Shown: piece by piece, positions 1 through 12,600 of the stretch
Numbering within the stretch: position 1 is the stretch's first letter
How the letters are laid out: each line of letters begins with the position of its first letter
From: Rhizophagus irregularis
Lineage: Eukaryota; Glomeromycota; Glomeromycetes; Glomerales; Glomeraceae
Direction: 5' to 3'
DNA: 64,000 bases
Assembly: GCF_026210795.1 (NCBI RefSeq)
Contig: NC_089437.1
Coordinates: 992,001 to 1,056,000 of the forward strand
Program-made: the position numbers and the translations under genes
Notes under the pieces: generated by a model
The model's database searches: none
The model's input: only the letters and a program-made list of their open reading frames with translations
Told to the model about the DNA's origin: nothing

Positions 1-276
1 CAACTTTATTACCATGACAAAGATTCTGCAAAGATTGAGCTTTCGTTTCAGTGGAGTAAGTGGAGTAAGTGGAGTAATGGAAAAAATCAAATAGAGGAGT
101 ACCTAGATGCTGTTTTTTGTGGTACTCATGAGGCAAAAATCGATAAAACGATAAAATACATCAAGAATGCTGCTAAGGAAGTTAAGAGATTCATTTGTCT
201 TTATTTCTCAAAAACATGTGAGCGATATCAGCTCTTGTTCGAAGAGATCTCAAAGCGAATTTTTATTGTTTTATAA
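1..276 (+). CDS. 3' end of an unidentified gene (partial)
   Basis: Frame 1 is open from the first base to a TAA at 274-276 and encodes 91 residues, so the gene begins left of the window. The peptide is mixed charged and aromatic, with no motif I can name. Residues 18-26 contain three consecutive WS(K/N) units, produced by a 9-bp DNA triplication near 52-78 (tggagtaag). No intron is visible in this part. The downstream 300 bases are AT-rich and non-coding. Coding status rests on the open frame and non-random composition; function is unknown. Confidence 0.55.
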   Translation, partial: QLYYHDKDSAKIELSFQWSKWSKWSNGKNQIEEYLDAVFCGTHEAKIDKTIKYIKNAAKEVKRFICLYFSKTCERYQLLFEEISKRIFIVL

Positions 277-1029
277 GGTTAGTTTAATTTGTATTTTATT
301 GTAAAAATATCTTGTATTCGTTTGCATTTGTTTAATAGTTATGTATGGTATGATGAATCAGGAAAAAATAAAATTGCACGCGATTTTATATAAAGCAACG
401 ATGGAGAGTCCCTAGTTTTTATCGTCTTTATATGCTCGAAATATATTAATGGCTTATTGCATATAAAGCTAACATATACAATACTTAGTACTTTTATTAC
501 TTTTATTGTAATATTTACACATCATTGTGGAAACAAGACCCGAGAAAGAGTTTATTATTTAAAAAAAGTCCGAGTCGTAATATCTCAAATTTGATTTACC
601 GACCCATAAATTTATAGGCACGGTTATGAGTTATCTACATTATGAAACTAATTTATTCTTGGCATATTTATTGTAGTATTTTAATTCATTGTGGAAACAA
701 GAAAATAAGACGGATATAACTTATTAATTATATCACATAAAAATTATTTTACTTTCAATTATAAAAAGATATAAACTAAGTTGAAAAAACACATAATCTA
801 CTAGTCTTTGAATTTGCATGGGGGTTGTTACACTTTTTACACTTTACAGGTTTCCATCCTGTCGATATATTTATAAATGATCTAAATGTTTATATATACG
901 GAGGTCATGTTTCGGTGTTTAAAAAATTACATTTCTTTTTTTTTTGTGGTTATATTTACGTTTATATTAAAAATTAATTTCTTTAATTTGAGTTATGCAA
1001 AGCGCCTAATATCACAATCCTAATTAATT
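277..1029. other. Upstream region of a broken kinase copy, shared with kinase D
   Basis: No gene is seen. Bases of about 640-700 and 795-870 recur, with changes, at 19,400-19,460 and 19,500-19,570, upstream of the kinase gene at 19,994-21,315. This is therefore the duplicated 5' flank of a kinase copy rather than unique sequence. Confidence 0.5.
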
Positions 1030-1259
1030 AATAATTCCGATTATGACAGCTGCGCCTCGAAGAGTGTGATACCAAAAAATGGACTAAAGGTATTGAAAAT
1101 ATTATTGGATGACGAGATATTACAAATATTTCATTGTTATGCCCTGAGGTTGCTTCAGGAGGATCTGCCTTGGTTTACAATGTATACTGAAAAAATATAT
1201 CAAAACTCGCAATTAAAAAATTCGACAAGAATTTTAATCAGAACACAATTATTAATGAG
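1030..1259 (+). pseudogene. TKL-type kinase, broken first exon
   Basis: The sequence matches the first exon of the kinase at 19,994-21,315, including the stretch encoding LKILLDDEILQIF and the glycine-loop part GGSALVYNVY, and it ends at the same splice donor (gag/gtgtgt at 1,260). About 20 bases before the glycine loop are missing, which shifts the frame, and the conserved TGG (Trp) of the loop is TGA. None of the later kinase exons follows within 3 kb. It is a dead fragment. The 89-residue open frame here (1,066-1,335) runs partly out of frame with the ancestral protein and should not be read as a gene. Confidence 0.75.
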
Positions 1260-2224
1260 GTGTGTAATTCAATATAATCAAAAAAAACCCCCCGTTGTTT
1301 TTACGCCTTGGAGTATCGTGATTTGGAATCTTTAAATTAATTGGACGAAATTAAATTTAAAAATTTATTGATTTATATAAAGTAATGGTCATTAAAAAAA
1401 TTATTATTATTACATATATATATTGTATGTATGAACATAATATTATGTAGTATAACCCCTTATATTTATCTGTTATTATATCGGCCAATTTTAATTATTT
1501 TTTATTGTTGTTAATACGTTTATTTATTATTTCTCATATATTATTACATGTCCTTTATAAAACTAATTAATCAAGAATATTAAATAAAAATGATTTCATT
1601 AATAGAATATTAAGACCCATCTAATTATATTAATTTTTAAAATTATTAATAAAAGTAATGATGTATAGAATATTAGAAATGTTCAGAGATTCATTTTACA
1701 TTTTTTACCCTTATACCGAACATTTAAAAAAAGAAAATAACAATTTGTTAATAAATTTCATTATAATAAATAAGAACAATAAAAATAAAAAAAAATAGTT
1801 TTTATTTACCGTTATCTATACTCAGAGAGACTAAAAAAAACTCCATAACTCGAAAAGTGTATGAATCTTCGCATTGTCTCAGCTTTTCATTTAACCTAAA
1901 AAAATAAAAATAAAAATAAACAGTTAGTAATGTTTAAAAAATAAAAATAAAAATAAACAGTTAGTAATGTTTATTAATATAAGAAAAATTAAAAACATTT
2001 TCTTTTACTTACCGGCATTCCACATGACCACAATGACCACATCTATAAAAACTCAAAAACCTGTTAAAAAACGAACAATTAGTAATGTTCGTCAAATTAA
2101 ATAAAAAACCAAAAAATTTAATTTTACTTACCGGTATTCACTATTTTCTATTTACCCATCTTCACGTCCAGAGACTTGAAAAAAATACCTAGTATATTTA
2201 GTTAGAATTTAATTAGAATTTAAT
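1260..2224. other. AT-rich intergenic sequence
   Basis: No coding signal is seen. There is a short direct repeat near 1,900-1,975 (the unit aataaacagttagtaatgtt occurs twice) and related variants at 2,080-2,110. Otherwise the stretch is simple AT-rich DNA between the broken kinase exon and the start of the segmental duplication. Confidence 0.4.
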
Positions 2225-3558
2225 TTTTATTTTTTTTACTGCGTCCGCAATTGACGTTAAACTATGCGCAGTTATTTTTTTAATTTTATTATGGAATTAT
2301 TTTTGTTTATATTGGCTGAGAAATTTGATGTAAAAAATAGAATTTAACGGGATCGGAGATGAGTTTTATTGGTCATATTTATTTTGTACAACATTATCTT
2401 AGAAAAATTTTCGCGGCTTTTTTCAAGAAAAAAAGTGTAAAATTAATTCTTATCAAGTATAGTCCTTTTCACTTTATAAAAATTTTTTTTTTATTAAAAT
2501 AAGTGAATAAATTATTTATTATTTTAGAAATTTAACAATAAATCTTCGTGTTATTTATATAATTTAATAATAGTAATAAAAAGATAATTTTTATAATGTA
2601 TTAATTGGAAAAGCCTTGTTCTTATTCAAAACTTGATAGTTCACCTTTATACTCCCAAGGTTGTAAATAAATTTTATATTTAATATAAAAAACGCGTTTT
2701 TATTTTCACAACAAAATAAAATACAATAAATAAAAAAGAATATTATATATTCAAGGTGAAATTACTGGAAAAAACACGCAAATACAAAACAGTTGGGATG
2801 AGAAGTAAGAACTGTGAAAAATACTATTGTAGTACAAAGTCACGTTACCGAAAATTCTTTGGTGGGGTAGTTCATAGACAATGGAAATACACGTGAGGGA
2901 TATATAACAATGGGTACGAATTTTGATTATAAAAAGTCAATTAACGATCGATTAAAGTGATCGATAATCATACACTATAAGTTTATATTCTGATAAAAGA
3001 TCATTTTCTATAGTATAGTTATCGTTATACAAGAAACATTATTTATTGAAATTTGAAAAAATACTTTTCGTCTGAAGTCCGCTCAATGTCTATTTTGCGG
3101 TTCCTATAAAGTGTAAACTGTAAAATTTCGTTTTTCCGATCCATATTTGAAGTTTTGAACTTGAACCTTTAAATATATTGTACATATATGATCCGCATCT
3201 ATATATTTTAAATTTGACAGATCGCTTAGTCAACGTTAAGTATTCAATTACATTAAAAAAAATCTATTATTTTTTAAGTGGTGATTCGCCGGAGAAGTAG
3301 AGAATGTTCTTATTTCTTTCGGAGCAAGGGAAGTGTCAGTTTTTAGCTCCCCCGTCCTCTATGAAACGGAAAGGTATTTCTATTTTTTCGATTCCGGCTA
3401 GTTATTTGACTTAATTTCCTATCTGCTTTTCTCAACTACATATGTCTAGATAGAAAGCGAACATGAGTGGTAAAATAATGTTTTAGATACGAAGGATAGA
3501 ACTTTATTCGCTAATCACCACTTAATAATGTTAATGTAGAAGTAGCGTAGACACAAAT

Positions 3559-3880
3559 AATGGGTTTGGTACGAAATCCCGAAACTCGAAAACCCGACAG
3601 TACATTATCCCGAACTCTAAATTTCGAAATGGCAAAATCTCGAAATGCCATAATCCTGAATTGTCAAAATCCGAATTGTTATAATCCCGAATTTTATAAT
3701 CCCGACACCCCCATAATATTGATTTTCTTTCTTTTATTAATAAATTTCAAGATTTTTCGTTTCGGTATTTTGAATTTCGGGATTATGAAGTGTCGGACTT
3801 ATTTCGAGATTTTGCCATTTCGAGATTTATAATGTACTGTCAGGTTTTCGGGTTTCGGTATTTTGTACGGATCCCCATTT
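3559..3880. mobile_element. Foldback MITE
   Basis: The two halves are inverted copies of each other. The left arm reads TACGAAATCCCGAAACTCG and continues through ACAGTACATTAT; the right arm carries the complement of the same order, ending GTACGGATCC. The element is absent from the equivalent point of the second duplication copy (near 12,700), which supports insertion after duplication. It encodes no protein; the 90-residue open frame inside it (3,560-3,832) is a by-product of the inverted repeat. Confidence 0.75.
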
Positions 3881-4324
3881 CAATGTCATTTGCTACGCAT
3901 GTAATGGATGTTTGAAACTCCATATCAAAAAAAAAAACATTTGATTGGTCGATCAGTCAAGTAAAAAATTAATTGTATATCGATCAATTAGTCGATCATT
4001 AATCCCTACAAACGAATCAACATTACATCCGAAATTTCAATCAAAAAATTCATAAATAATTAATTGCGCGTTTGATATGCTCAACATCACGAACTTTGCT
4101 AAAAGCAAATTTTAAAAATGAGACATAAAAATTAATTAGTCTATATATATAACGTCTGTTCAGAATGGTTGATAACTTAGTTTTGAAAAAAAAATTATTT
4201 TTGTTTTTATATCACGCTCCTTTCTTTATTCCTTAAATCTTCTGTTCTGGATAACAGTAAATTTGGTTTTACCATTGATTTTTAACTCATATTGATTACC
4301 CTACCATCCTACCTTACAAAAGCG

Positions 4325-4642
4325 ATGAAATTTTTTCTTTGGCTTCTCATTATCCATTTTATCGTCTGTAATATGCTGGTTCATGCATTACCTGCTCATG
4401 AAGGTTAAAATCAATTCTTTTCTTTCGCAAATATTCGAGTTTCTCATATTTAATGCTTGATTGAAATTTTATCGATAGATTTCCGCCTCATGGAACGTTG
4501 TAATATTATTATCAACAGGCGCCTTAGTACTAGGGATTGTGATGAGCAAAAACTTAATGAAGATTGTTCTCAAGAATGTGCACATGGTCCGAAATGTAGG
4601 GAGGATCCGATCTCTCACACTTTTTCTTGTAAAGACAACTAG
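4325..4642 (+). CDS. Small secreted cysteine-rich protein (copy 1)
   Basis: Two exons (4,325-4,403 and 4,479-4,642) joined across a 75-bp GT-AG intron give exactly 80 residues. Residues 1-22 are a classic signal peptide: MKFF start, a hydrophobic core (LWLLIIHFIVC) and a small-residue cleavage zone near HALPAHE. The mature part has six cysteines spaced C-x12-C-x8-C-x3-C-x5-C-x10-C, as expected for three disulphides. The start is the first ATG before the signal peptide. A paralogue of the same length and intron phase lies at 13,190-13,515. Small secreted cysteine-rich proteins are typical candidate symbiosis effectors or antimicrobial peptides, but no named family is recognised, so the role is inference. 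Confidence 0.8.
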
Positions 4643-5038
4643 ATAAGTATTAATTGGCACTAAAATCGAAAAGGTCCATCATATGAAAACATTTTTTTAT
4701 CAATAGATGAAATATTTTTATACATTTATAGCTTGAATTTTGTTTTTTTTTTTTTCGCAAAAATTAAAATGAATTTTTTTCACTTATGTAACTTTCAAAT
4801 TTTTATTTTTGAGTTCCTGAATAAAAATAATCAGAAAGTCTTTAAATATAATTCTGTTCATTTCCAGTCGATTGCATTTTTCGGTTGCAAATTGAGTTTG
4901 ATTTGGTTCAAATTTCGAACGCGTTGATAATTCAATAATTTTTATTACTTACTCATGGTATTACTTATTTAAAATAAATGTCACATAAACGTAAAGAATT
5001 ACAGCACACTATACCCTACATACAAAGGTATCCATACA

Positions 5039-5556
5039 CTACATGTTACCCGGATTTTGGATGGTGTAATACTTTATATGGATCCTAAATTTTTTGAAGA
5101 AAATCATTCATATGGTTTAACTGAAAAATCAGATATAAATAATTTGGGAGTATTATTCTGGGAATTAACAAGTCGTTTATCACCGTTTGATTTTGAAAAT
5201 AAAAATCATCTTGAAATTATTCAAATTTTAAAAGCAAGATATTCTTAATAATAAGCTGAGAGAAACCCCTATTCCAAGCACAAATGATAAATTTGTTTCG
5301 CTTTATAAAAGTATGAATAAAAGTATAAATTTCTGCAATAAGATTTAATATAATTCATTTATATAATAGAATACGGCAACATGAACGGCCATATTTTAAC
5401 CAAGTAATTCAAGAACTTGACAGTTTTAATCCTATTGATCCTATTGATCGCGAAAACAAAAATATATTAACTGGTCTTAATTCTAACGAAAGTGAATCAA
5501 GTTGTGAAGAATATGACATAAACTCCGATAAATACAATATAAATGTTTATAGATAA
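5039..5556 (+). pseudogene. TKL-type kinase 3' fragment (copy 1)
   Basis: From the segment equivalent to GVIPYMDPKFF (activation-loop end) onward this matches the last two exons of the intact kinases, through LTEKSDI..LGVLFWELTSRLSPFDF. After EIIQI an insertion of several bases shifts the frame, so the open frame ends at 5,248. The final-exon remnant continues to about 5,556. Immediately upstream, 4,978-5,038 is a sequence shared only with the other duplication copy, so the ATP-binding lobe is absent. It is non-functional as a kinase. Confidence 0.8.
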
Positions 5557-5560
5557 TTTC

Positions 5561-7308
5561 ATATCATTTCTTTTTTATCTATTTTCGGACGGAATTTTCG
5601 TGTTTATAGATTATTATTTTCTTTATATTTGTAATTTTTAAAAATAAAAATAAAAAATTTACTTAAAAAACTATTCAAAATAATTTTAAATTAAAATAAT
5701 TAATAAATTGATATCATAACAAATGGATTAATTTTTATTAATCAAAAAATATTAATATTGGTAAACGAAAATATTTAAGTTGGGTCACATTATAAATATT
5801 AAATAATTTGTATTAATATTAAAAAAATAATAAAATAAAATAAAGTTTTAGGAAAATTTATATGAATTTTCCCAATTAAAGATTACTAAATTGAAAATTA
5901 CAATTATATAGGGAAATTATAGTTTTTCATAGTTATACTTATTTTAGTTCTTTTTTTTTTTATTTTTATCGACTTGCCAACATATTATTTTTATCATTTC
6001 AACCGTATCACTTTTAATCGTATCGCTTTATAAACAACTGTTTAAAGCAGTTTTTAATGCTTACCGTTCGTTATTTTATAATTTGTAAATATTGTAAATA
6101 CGTCCAAATTCAATTTAAAATTAATTTAACTTCTCCTATTTTTAGAGTTTTGAATTCCGAGCTTTAATAATATTTTATTTAAATGATCCTTACATTCTTT
6201 TAAGATTCAGCGCGAAGAGATAATAAATATATTACTATTTTTGAATAACCTACATTAAAGACCAATTCCACCATTAATAAAATTATTATTATATAAATAT
6301 TACAAACTCTTTAATTTCTTTGATTTTAATAATAGTAAATCCTACTTTGATGATTTAACTTAACAGCAATACTTACATATTTGTAATCATTAACCAATTA
6401 TTCGTTATTCGTGAACTGTATACTCAAAAAATAAATTAGTGTCAATAATTCTTAATAAATTATTTTATTGAAAGTATTATTAAAATTTAAAAATCTTTGT
6501 AACCAACTTGACAATGATATGATTTTATATGTAAAAAAAGTATTTTTTATTATTTAATCAATTAAACAAATTTTATAACAAAATCATCAAGTGTATCGTA
6601 TAATTAATTTCAAATGGAAAAAAACGAGCGAATCGAAGAATAATTACAATTATAGTCAATTTTTATTTTTCTTAAAAGATCCAAAAAAATGATAGAATAT
6701 AAATTATTCAAATTATTTTAGTTGATTAACAGTTATTAATAATGTTAATGTTTTTAAATAAGTATTTATTTATATCTTGATCTTTTAAAATAAATAAAAA
6801 ATAACCACAATAGTGAAAAAAACCTCGAAATCGAATGTAAAGACATTTTTTCTAAAATGGCCACATGATTTTCAAACCAATGTAATACAGCTGTAGCGTA
6901 ACACAGCATGTGGGTGAAATTTCATGTAATAACGGATTTCATTATTTCATTCTAGTGTTTTTTAAATTTTTATTTCTTTTATTTTTATATTTAACACATC
7001 GTTAAAATTATTTCATTTCAAATTTCTAGTGTTAAAAAACTACCTTCTCATTTCCCTTAGTCGTCATATTTAGGTATCAAAAAATCATCATCCTTTTATT
7101 CCGGTCAATATTAAAAACATATTTTGCCGTTATTGAGCTATTTCCAGCGTTAAAAAAATTATAAGTTAAAAAAAATTTTATAATTAACTTACATTCCAAA
7201 ACGAAAGACACTCAAGAAAAAACTGCGCCACAGCAAAAGAACCCGATATTTAAATGGTTTTTTTTTATCGCTGAGGACAAACTTTGTTGGTGGGCGTAAA
7301 ACCAGTAT
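5561..7308. other. Intergenic AT-rich block, partly duplicated
   Basis: No gene is seen. About 6,105-6,420 resembles about 16,790-18,310 in several blocks, and 7,080-7,290 resembles 19,690-19,910. These are the duplicated upstream regions of kinases B and D. The second match includes the stretch before the start codon with the GCGCCAC motif and a T-run. Confidence 0.5.
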
Positions 7309-8695
7309 ATGCATGCGACAAACGCCGTACATTACGTAAATCACTTAATATGTATAATTAATAATCCACGCTTCAAGGAATGTGTTACTAAAAATAGACT
7401 AAAGGCATTAAAGATATTATTGGATGATGAGGTATTACAAATAATTTATGACTCTCAAGACTTTAAGAATCTTACTGAAATCGATTCTGGAGGATCCGCC
7501 TTGGTTTATGATGTATATTGGAAAAGTACATCAAGATTCGCAATTAAAAAATTCAACAAAAGTTCTAATAAAGAATCCATTATTAATGAGGTGTGTTACC
7601 GACTTACCGATACAGTTTTTGTTATTAACTTTTTTGATCTTTGCTTCTTATTTACAATAATAATAATAATATACTTTTCAGATTCATTTAACGGGAATGG
7701 TCAGTTCTCATCAAAACATAATTCAATTTTATGGAGTTACGAAATTAAAAGGTAAACATTAATAAATTATTTAGTAAATTTATATAAAGTTATTTATTTA
7801 CACTTTTGTTTGTATTCTAGATGAAATGAATTATTCGCTTGTTCTTGAATATGCAGATGGTGGAACATTAAGAAATTATTTAAGGAATACTATAACTTTT
7901 GAATGGGACATCCAATTAAGATTTTCTAAAGAAATTGCGAGTGCGGTTTCGTGGTTACATGATTATAAGGAAATCATACACGGAGATCTTGTAAGTTTAT
8001 TCAAATTATGATATTATTATTACGATTATTTATTTACGTAATTAACACACCTTTTTAGCATCCAAATAATATCTTAATACATAAAGATACAATAAAATTA
8101 GCAGATTTTGGACGTTCATGTCAAAAAGGATCATCTAATCATACCGAAGCAGTGTGTGGTGTAATACCTTATATGGATCCTAAATTTTTTGAAGAAAATC
8201 ATTCATATCGCTTAACCGAAAAATCAGATATATATGGTTTAGGAGTATTATTTTGGGAACTAACAAGTCGTTTATCACCATTTGATTTTGAAAATAAAAA
8301 TAAACTTGAAATTATTCAAATCAAGCAAGATATTCTTAATGGTAAAAGAGAAATTCCTATTCCAAACACAAATGATAAATTCGTTTCTCTTTATAAAGGT
8401 AATTATAAAAATATAAATATAATTACTATATTTCATGAAATAATATTTAATATAATTAATATAATTTTAATTCATTTAAATAGAATGTTGGCGGCACAAT
8501 CTAGATGAAAGACCATCTATTTGCAAAGTAATTGAAGTACTCGATAGTATTAATCCAATTGATCTTATTGATCCCAAAAACAATAATGTATCAACTGATC
8601 TTAATTCTAACGAAAGTGAGTCAACAGAAAATGAAGATTCTGACTTGCCAAGTTGTGATGAATATGACATAAATTCCGATAGATATAATATATAG
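7309..8695 (+). CDS. TKL-type protein kinase (kinase B)
   Basis: Five exons (7,309-7,590; 7,682-7,751; 7,821-7,990; 8,059-8,398; 8,484-8,695) with GT-AG introns join to 1,074 nt, exactly 357 residues. Visible motifs in order: glycine loop SGGSALVYDVYW, lysine in FAIKKF, catalytic HGDLHPNNIL (His-Gly-Asp replaces His-Arg-Asp; the Asp and Asn are kept), metal-binding ADFGRS, and LTEKSDIYGLGVLFWEL of the C-lobe. The tail is acidic and Ser/Asn-rich. It is presumably a cytosolic Ser/Thr/Tyr kinase of the large lineage-expanded fungal set; the substrate is unknown. The start at 7,309 is the first in-frame ATG, and the 19 residues before RFKEC are not shared with kinase D, so the true start could differ. 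All key residues are present, so activity is plausible. Confidence 0.85.
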
Positions 8696-8923
8696 ATAAA
8701 TTTCATATCATTTCTTTTTTTTTTATTCTTCGGACGAAGTTTTTCGTGTTTATAGATTATTATTTCCTTTTTAGTATTTGTAATTTCAAAATAAAAATAA
8801 AGTTTTAAAAAACTAAATAATTTTAATTAAAATTGATAAAACTTGTCATACCGAAATTTACTAATTAAATAATTTTATTAATCGTATACAGTATTTATGA
8901 TCGATAAGTTGTCAAAGAAAATT

Positions 8924-9471
8924 GGCCCGTCTACACGCTTCGCTCCGTCAAGAAGACATAATCAATGGAGGTAAACATGGATATATAGAATTGAACCAAG
9001 AAAATACGATGAAGATAAAAAATTAGAAAACTCGAAAAAACATATTAAAAATAGTTAAAATTAAATAAAAATAGGAAAACATAAGGTAACGTATTTAGGA
9101 TAGGTAGTTTTAGAAAAATTTTTAGATAGATTAGGTTAGCATCATAATTGGATAAGTCAAAATTTAATTTAGCTTTTGTTAGAAGATGACTCAACAATGT
9201 AATTAGTCGTTTTAAAATTTTTAACGATAGCTCTACAAATAATTCTGTTTTTGTTTTTGTTTTAGTTGATTAGGTATAGAAATAGTTAATTTAGAAAATC
9301 TTTGGTTACGTTTATCCTCGCCTCGGTTAGATAACCCTGGCTTTGGTATGGAGGGATTCATTGTCGAAAGATAGTGAATTTCAATGTATGATTGTTATAA
9401 TTATTATGTATTATGATGCGTTATATATACTAATAAAATTAACTAAATACGTTTATCAAAAAAAAAAAAAA
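8924..9471 (+). mobile_element. 5'-truncated LINE-type fragment
   Basis: The segment is closely related to the 3' part of the element at 35,439-37,450 (opposite strand). It begins inside the coding end encoding RQEDIINGGKHGYIELNQEN, continues through the 3' UTR with the section cctcgcctcggttagataac, and ends in a run of 14 A at 9,458-9,471. The kinase D flank at 21,530-21,575 shows the uninterrupted sequence. Poly(A) and 5' truncation are the signature of target-primed reverse transcription. I see no clean target duplication. Confidence 0.85.
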
Positions 9472-11684
9472 GATATATTATGATACTATGAATTTAATAA
9501 TTAGTTTATACACAATTTTTTTTTTAAAAAAAAAATATGTGAAATGATCCGAATCATGAGTATTTTAGACAAATAATATTTTAACAAAATTAATAAAATT
9601 TATTTTAAATATATTTTTTTTATTTTTTTATATACGGTAATAATTCCTTTGCTTTGTAAATAAAATCTTCAATGTTTATTTTTCAATAAAAATTTTAGAA
9701 ATCGTTAATAAATTTAATCAATTTAAAGTTCTTGTAATCTCGGAATGAAATTTCTGATATTAAACTTATTTTTAACTTTATGTTTATTTACCAGCTACAA
9801 TAAAAACAATAAAAATAAGATTCGTAACCAATAGAGTATACATCATTCATGTAATAAAGCAGATAAGAAAAAATTGTATAGCGCCATGCATACAATTGCT
9901 CTTTAACGTTGTTGCAATTGTGAAAAGCTACAATGGCAAAACATTCTTTCTTATTCTTGAATGGATTATGGATATATAGAAAGGGCCGAGGGCGTGATAC
10001 ATTGTGTTAACAAACAACTCTGCAGCAAAAAGGAATTTACATACCAAGAAATCGAAATTATTAATTTCATATTCACTGGGCCAAATTAAATACTATTCCA
10101 AGTCTTACCGCAAATATCATAACATCGGTATCATTCTTGCTTTCCATTTCTCGGTTAATATTTTAAAATAATTTAAAGATCAGTTACGTTACTATTAATT
10201 ATCAAGATTCCCTGTATATCTTCCGCGTGATACAGCAGCTAAAATTCTAACCTGTTTATTGAATAGATCTTAGAAACTTCTGGATAAAATGAATAATAAA
10301 CGAATATGTATTGAGAAAATGAAAATGGAGAATTGAAATTCAGATTTTCTCTAGTTAAAATATTAAACTAAGTTTTCGGTTTTGTAATTATAATACTATA
10401 ATTATATAATATTAATAAAGGTAAATCATTATTTGCACATTAATTATACTTTATTATTTTGAGTGTGTTTAGACCCAAGTACAATTCAATTATGAAATAA
10501 AGTTATGTTAAATGTTAACAAGTTGTGGTGAACAATAAATGGCTCATCGGAGACTTGGTCGACAATGCCGGCGAAAGTAAAAAGAAATTTAGAAACTAAT
10601 GTACTATAAATTGTACAAAATTCACAATTAAAAATGAGTTAAAAGTGTTTAAATACATGTTAGTTTGTAAAGTTTGTAATTTTTAAAAAGAGAAAATTTT
10701 TTTTACTAAACAAAAAATAAATAAGATAATCACATGACACTGGAATTAATTGTTGATGATAGCAGCAAATAATAAAATTATTAAAAAATTCATGTCAGGA
10801 TAATTTATATTATGTAAGCAAAAAAATATTTTTGTAATATATTGAACCATTTCCGTGTCTGGTTGGACGTTGATACAAACAAGACAAAAAGTAGTATGAT
10901 GTGCCACATTTTTTTCTGACATTTATATGTTCGCTCACTATATCATCTGTAGATTGTGATTTATGTATTTACCTTCTTAGAGGCAACTGCTCTTCATTTT
11001 CATGAGGTCGCTGGCTTTACAGAAAGACAGAAACCTTCAATTTTCCTAAATATGTTTATAATATTTTTACAATATAACAGTTTAGCATTTCTGTTATCTT
11101 CGTTCTAACTGTATTTATGCTTACAATATGTAGAAAATATTACATGAAAATTTGTAAAAAATATGTTTCGAATTTATATATTATGTGACAATCATATATC
11201 AAGCACATATTAGAAATGTAATTATGAAATTTAATTTTATATAATATGACAACTAAACATGTATTAGAGGTATAATTATTTAGAAAATTAATTTCATATG
11301 ACAACCATATATTAAAATACACTATTACTCCTTTCATAGCAATTATATGTCTATTATATTGCAAAATTATAATAATATAATAATTACAGTAAATGCCGAA
11401 ATATAATAACAGTGACTAATAATGATTACATGCCGAAAATATAAATGTAAGCAAATATAGGAAAGTAATTCAGATAATAGCCAGACTAGATTGGATGCCG
11501 AAACAGCTATGGTTTCCTCTGATTTAATAAAATCCGAACGTGACTTGATTGTATTTCTTTCATAACTACTGTATAGAAATTAACGAGCACTATTAGTAAA
11601 TTAAGGATACTATAATGACCGGAATTTATCTAATGAATTTATTAAGTGTGGGGCGCAATATTATATTTGGTTTAATTTAATTTT
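9472..11684. other. Intergenic, partly duplicated 3' flank
   Basis: No gene is supported. The first 190 bases match the kinase D flank at 21,560-21,742. About 9,730-10,130 is shared with 15,110-16,010, including the stretch taccaagaaatcgaaattat. The remaining sequence to 11,684 is AT-rich with a degenerate ~60-bp repetition at 11,200-11,330 (catatattag-type units). Confidence 0.45.
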
Positions 11685-12299
11685 TATTTTTTTTATTGCG
11701 TCCGCAATTGACGTTAAACTATGCGCGTTATTTTTTTAATTTTATTATGGAATTATTTTAGTAATTTTTAATGTTACATGAAGATCAAACTGAAAAAGGA
11801 ATATGATTAGTAAAAAGAAGTTAAATGAAGATCATTTAAATATTAATTAAAAAGTTTAAAATGGAAATACACGTGAGGGATATATAACAATGGGCACGAA
11901 TTTTGTTATAAAGGTCAATTAAAGTGATCGATAATCATGCCCTATAAGTTTATATTCTATAACGGATAAAAGATCATTTTCTATAGTATAAATTATCGTT
12001 ATATAAGAAATATTATTTATTGAATTTGAAAAAAAAACTGAAGTCCGCTCAATGTCTATTTTGCGGTTCCTATTAAGTGTAAGCTGTAAAATTTCGTTTT
12101 TCCGATCCATATTTGAAGTTTTGAACTTGAACCTTTAATATATTGTACATATATGATCCGCATCCATATATTTAAATTTGACAGATCGCTTAGTTATTAA
12201 CGTTAAGTATTAAAAAAATCTATTAATTTTAAGTGGTGATTCGCCGGAGAAGTAGAGAATGTTCTTATTTCTTTTCGGGGAAAGGGAAGTATCTCAGAT

Positions 12300-12600
12300 T
12301 CCGGGTAGTTATGGCCCCGAAATTGATTTTGCAAAAATCCCGAAATTCGAAATGCCGAAAATCATATCGATCATTTCTATATTGGCGATAGCCGTTCCCA
12401 CAAAATCGATTTCGATATGGAATCAAGTCATTCAAGTGTAACATCGATTTCAATTTTAGGAAATTCGATAATTCCTGCTGGAATTAAGTGCATAATTCCG
12501 GCCAAATTTACATATTTAATTTCGGAATTTCGGCTGGAATTTCGGATTTAGGAATTTCGGAATTTCGGAATTTCGGCAAATCGGTTTCGGGGTCATCTTT
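12300..12600. mobile_element. MITE-like insertion
   Basis: This stretch of about 300 bp is present only in duplication copy 2. Its ends are inverted: GGCCCCGAAATTGATTTTGC near 12,313 and the complement of GACCCCGAAACCGATTTGCC near 12,575-12,596. The interior repeats the words gaaattcg and ccgaaat. Related sequence, including ggcgatagccgttccacaaa-type DNA, lies inside the MITE at 37,992-38,459. Two overlapping open frames here are by-products of the inverted structure. Confidence 0.65.

Larger units (their letters stand above)
2225..5560 (+). repeat. Segmental duplication, copy 1
   Basis: Long stretches of this block recur in the same order at 11,685-14,450: the section with tgcgtccgcaattgacgtta (2,240 and 11,697), the section beginning atggaaatacacgtgaggg (2,880 and 11,860), the section aagtggtgattcgccggaga (3,278 and 12,231), the secreted-protein gene, and a kinase 3' fragment. 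Copy 1 carries a MITE at about 3,559-3,880 that copy 2 lacks. The block ends within the kinase fragment. Confidence 0.85.

Noticed and set aside
1066-1335. 89-residue open frame as a gene
   Set aside because: It follows a shifted frame of the broken kinase exon; the ancestral frame has a deletion and a stop.
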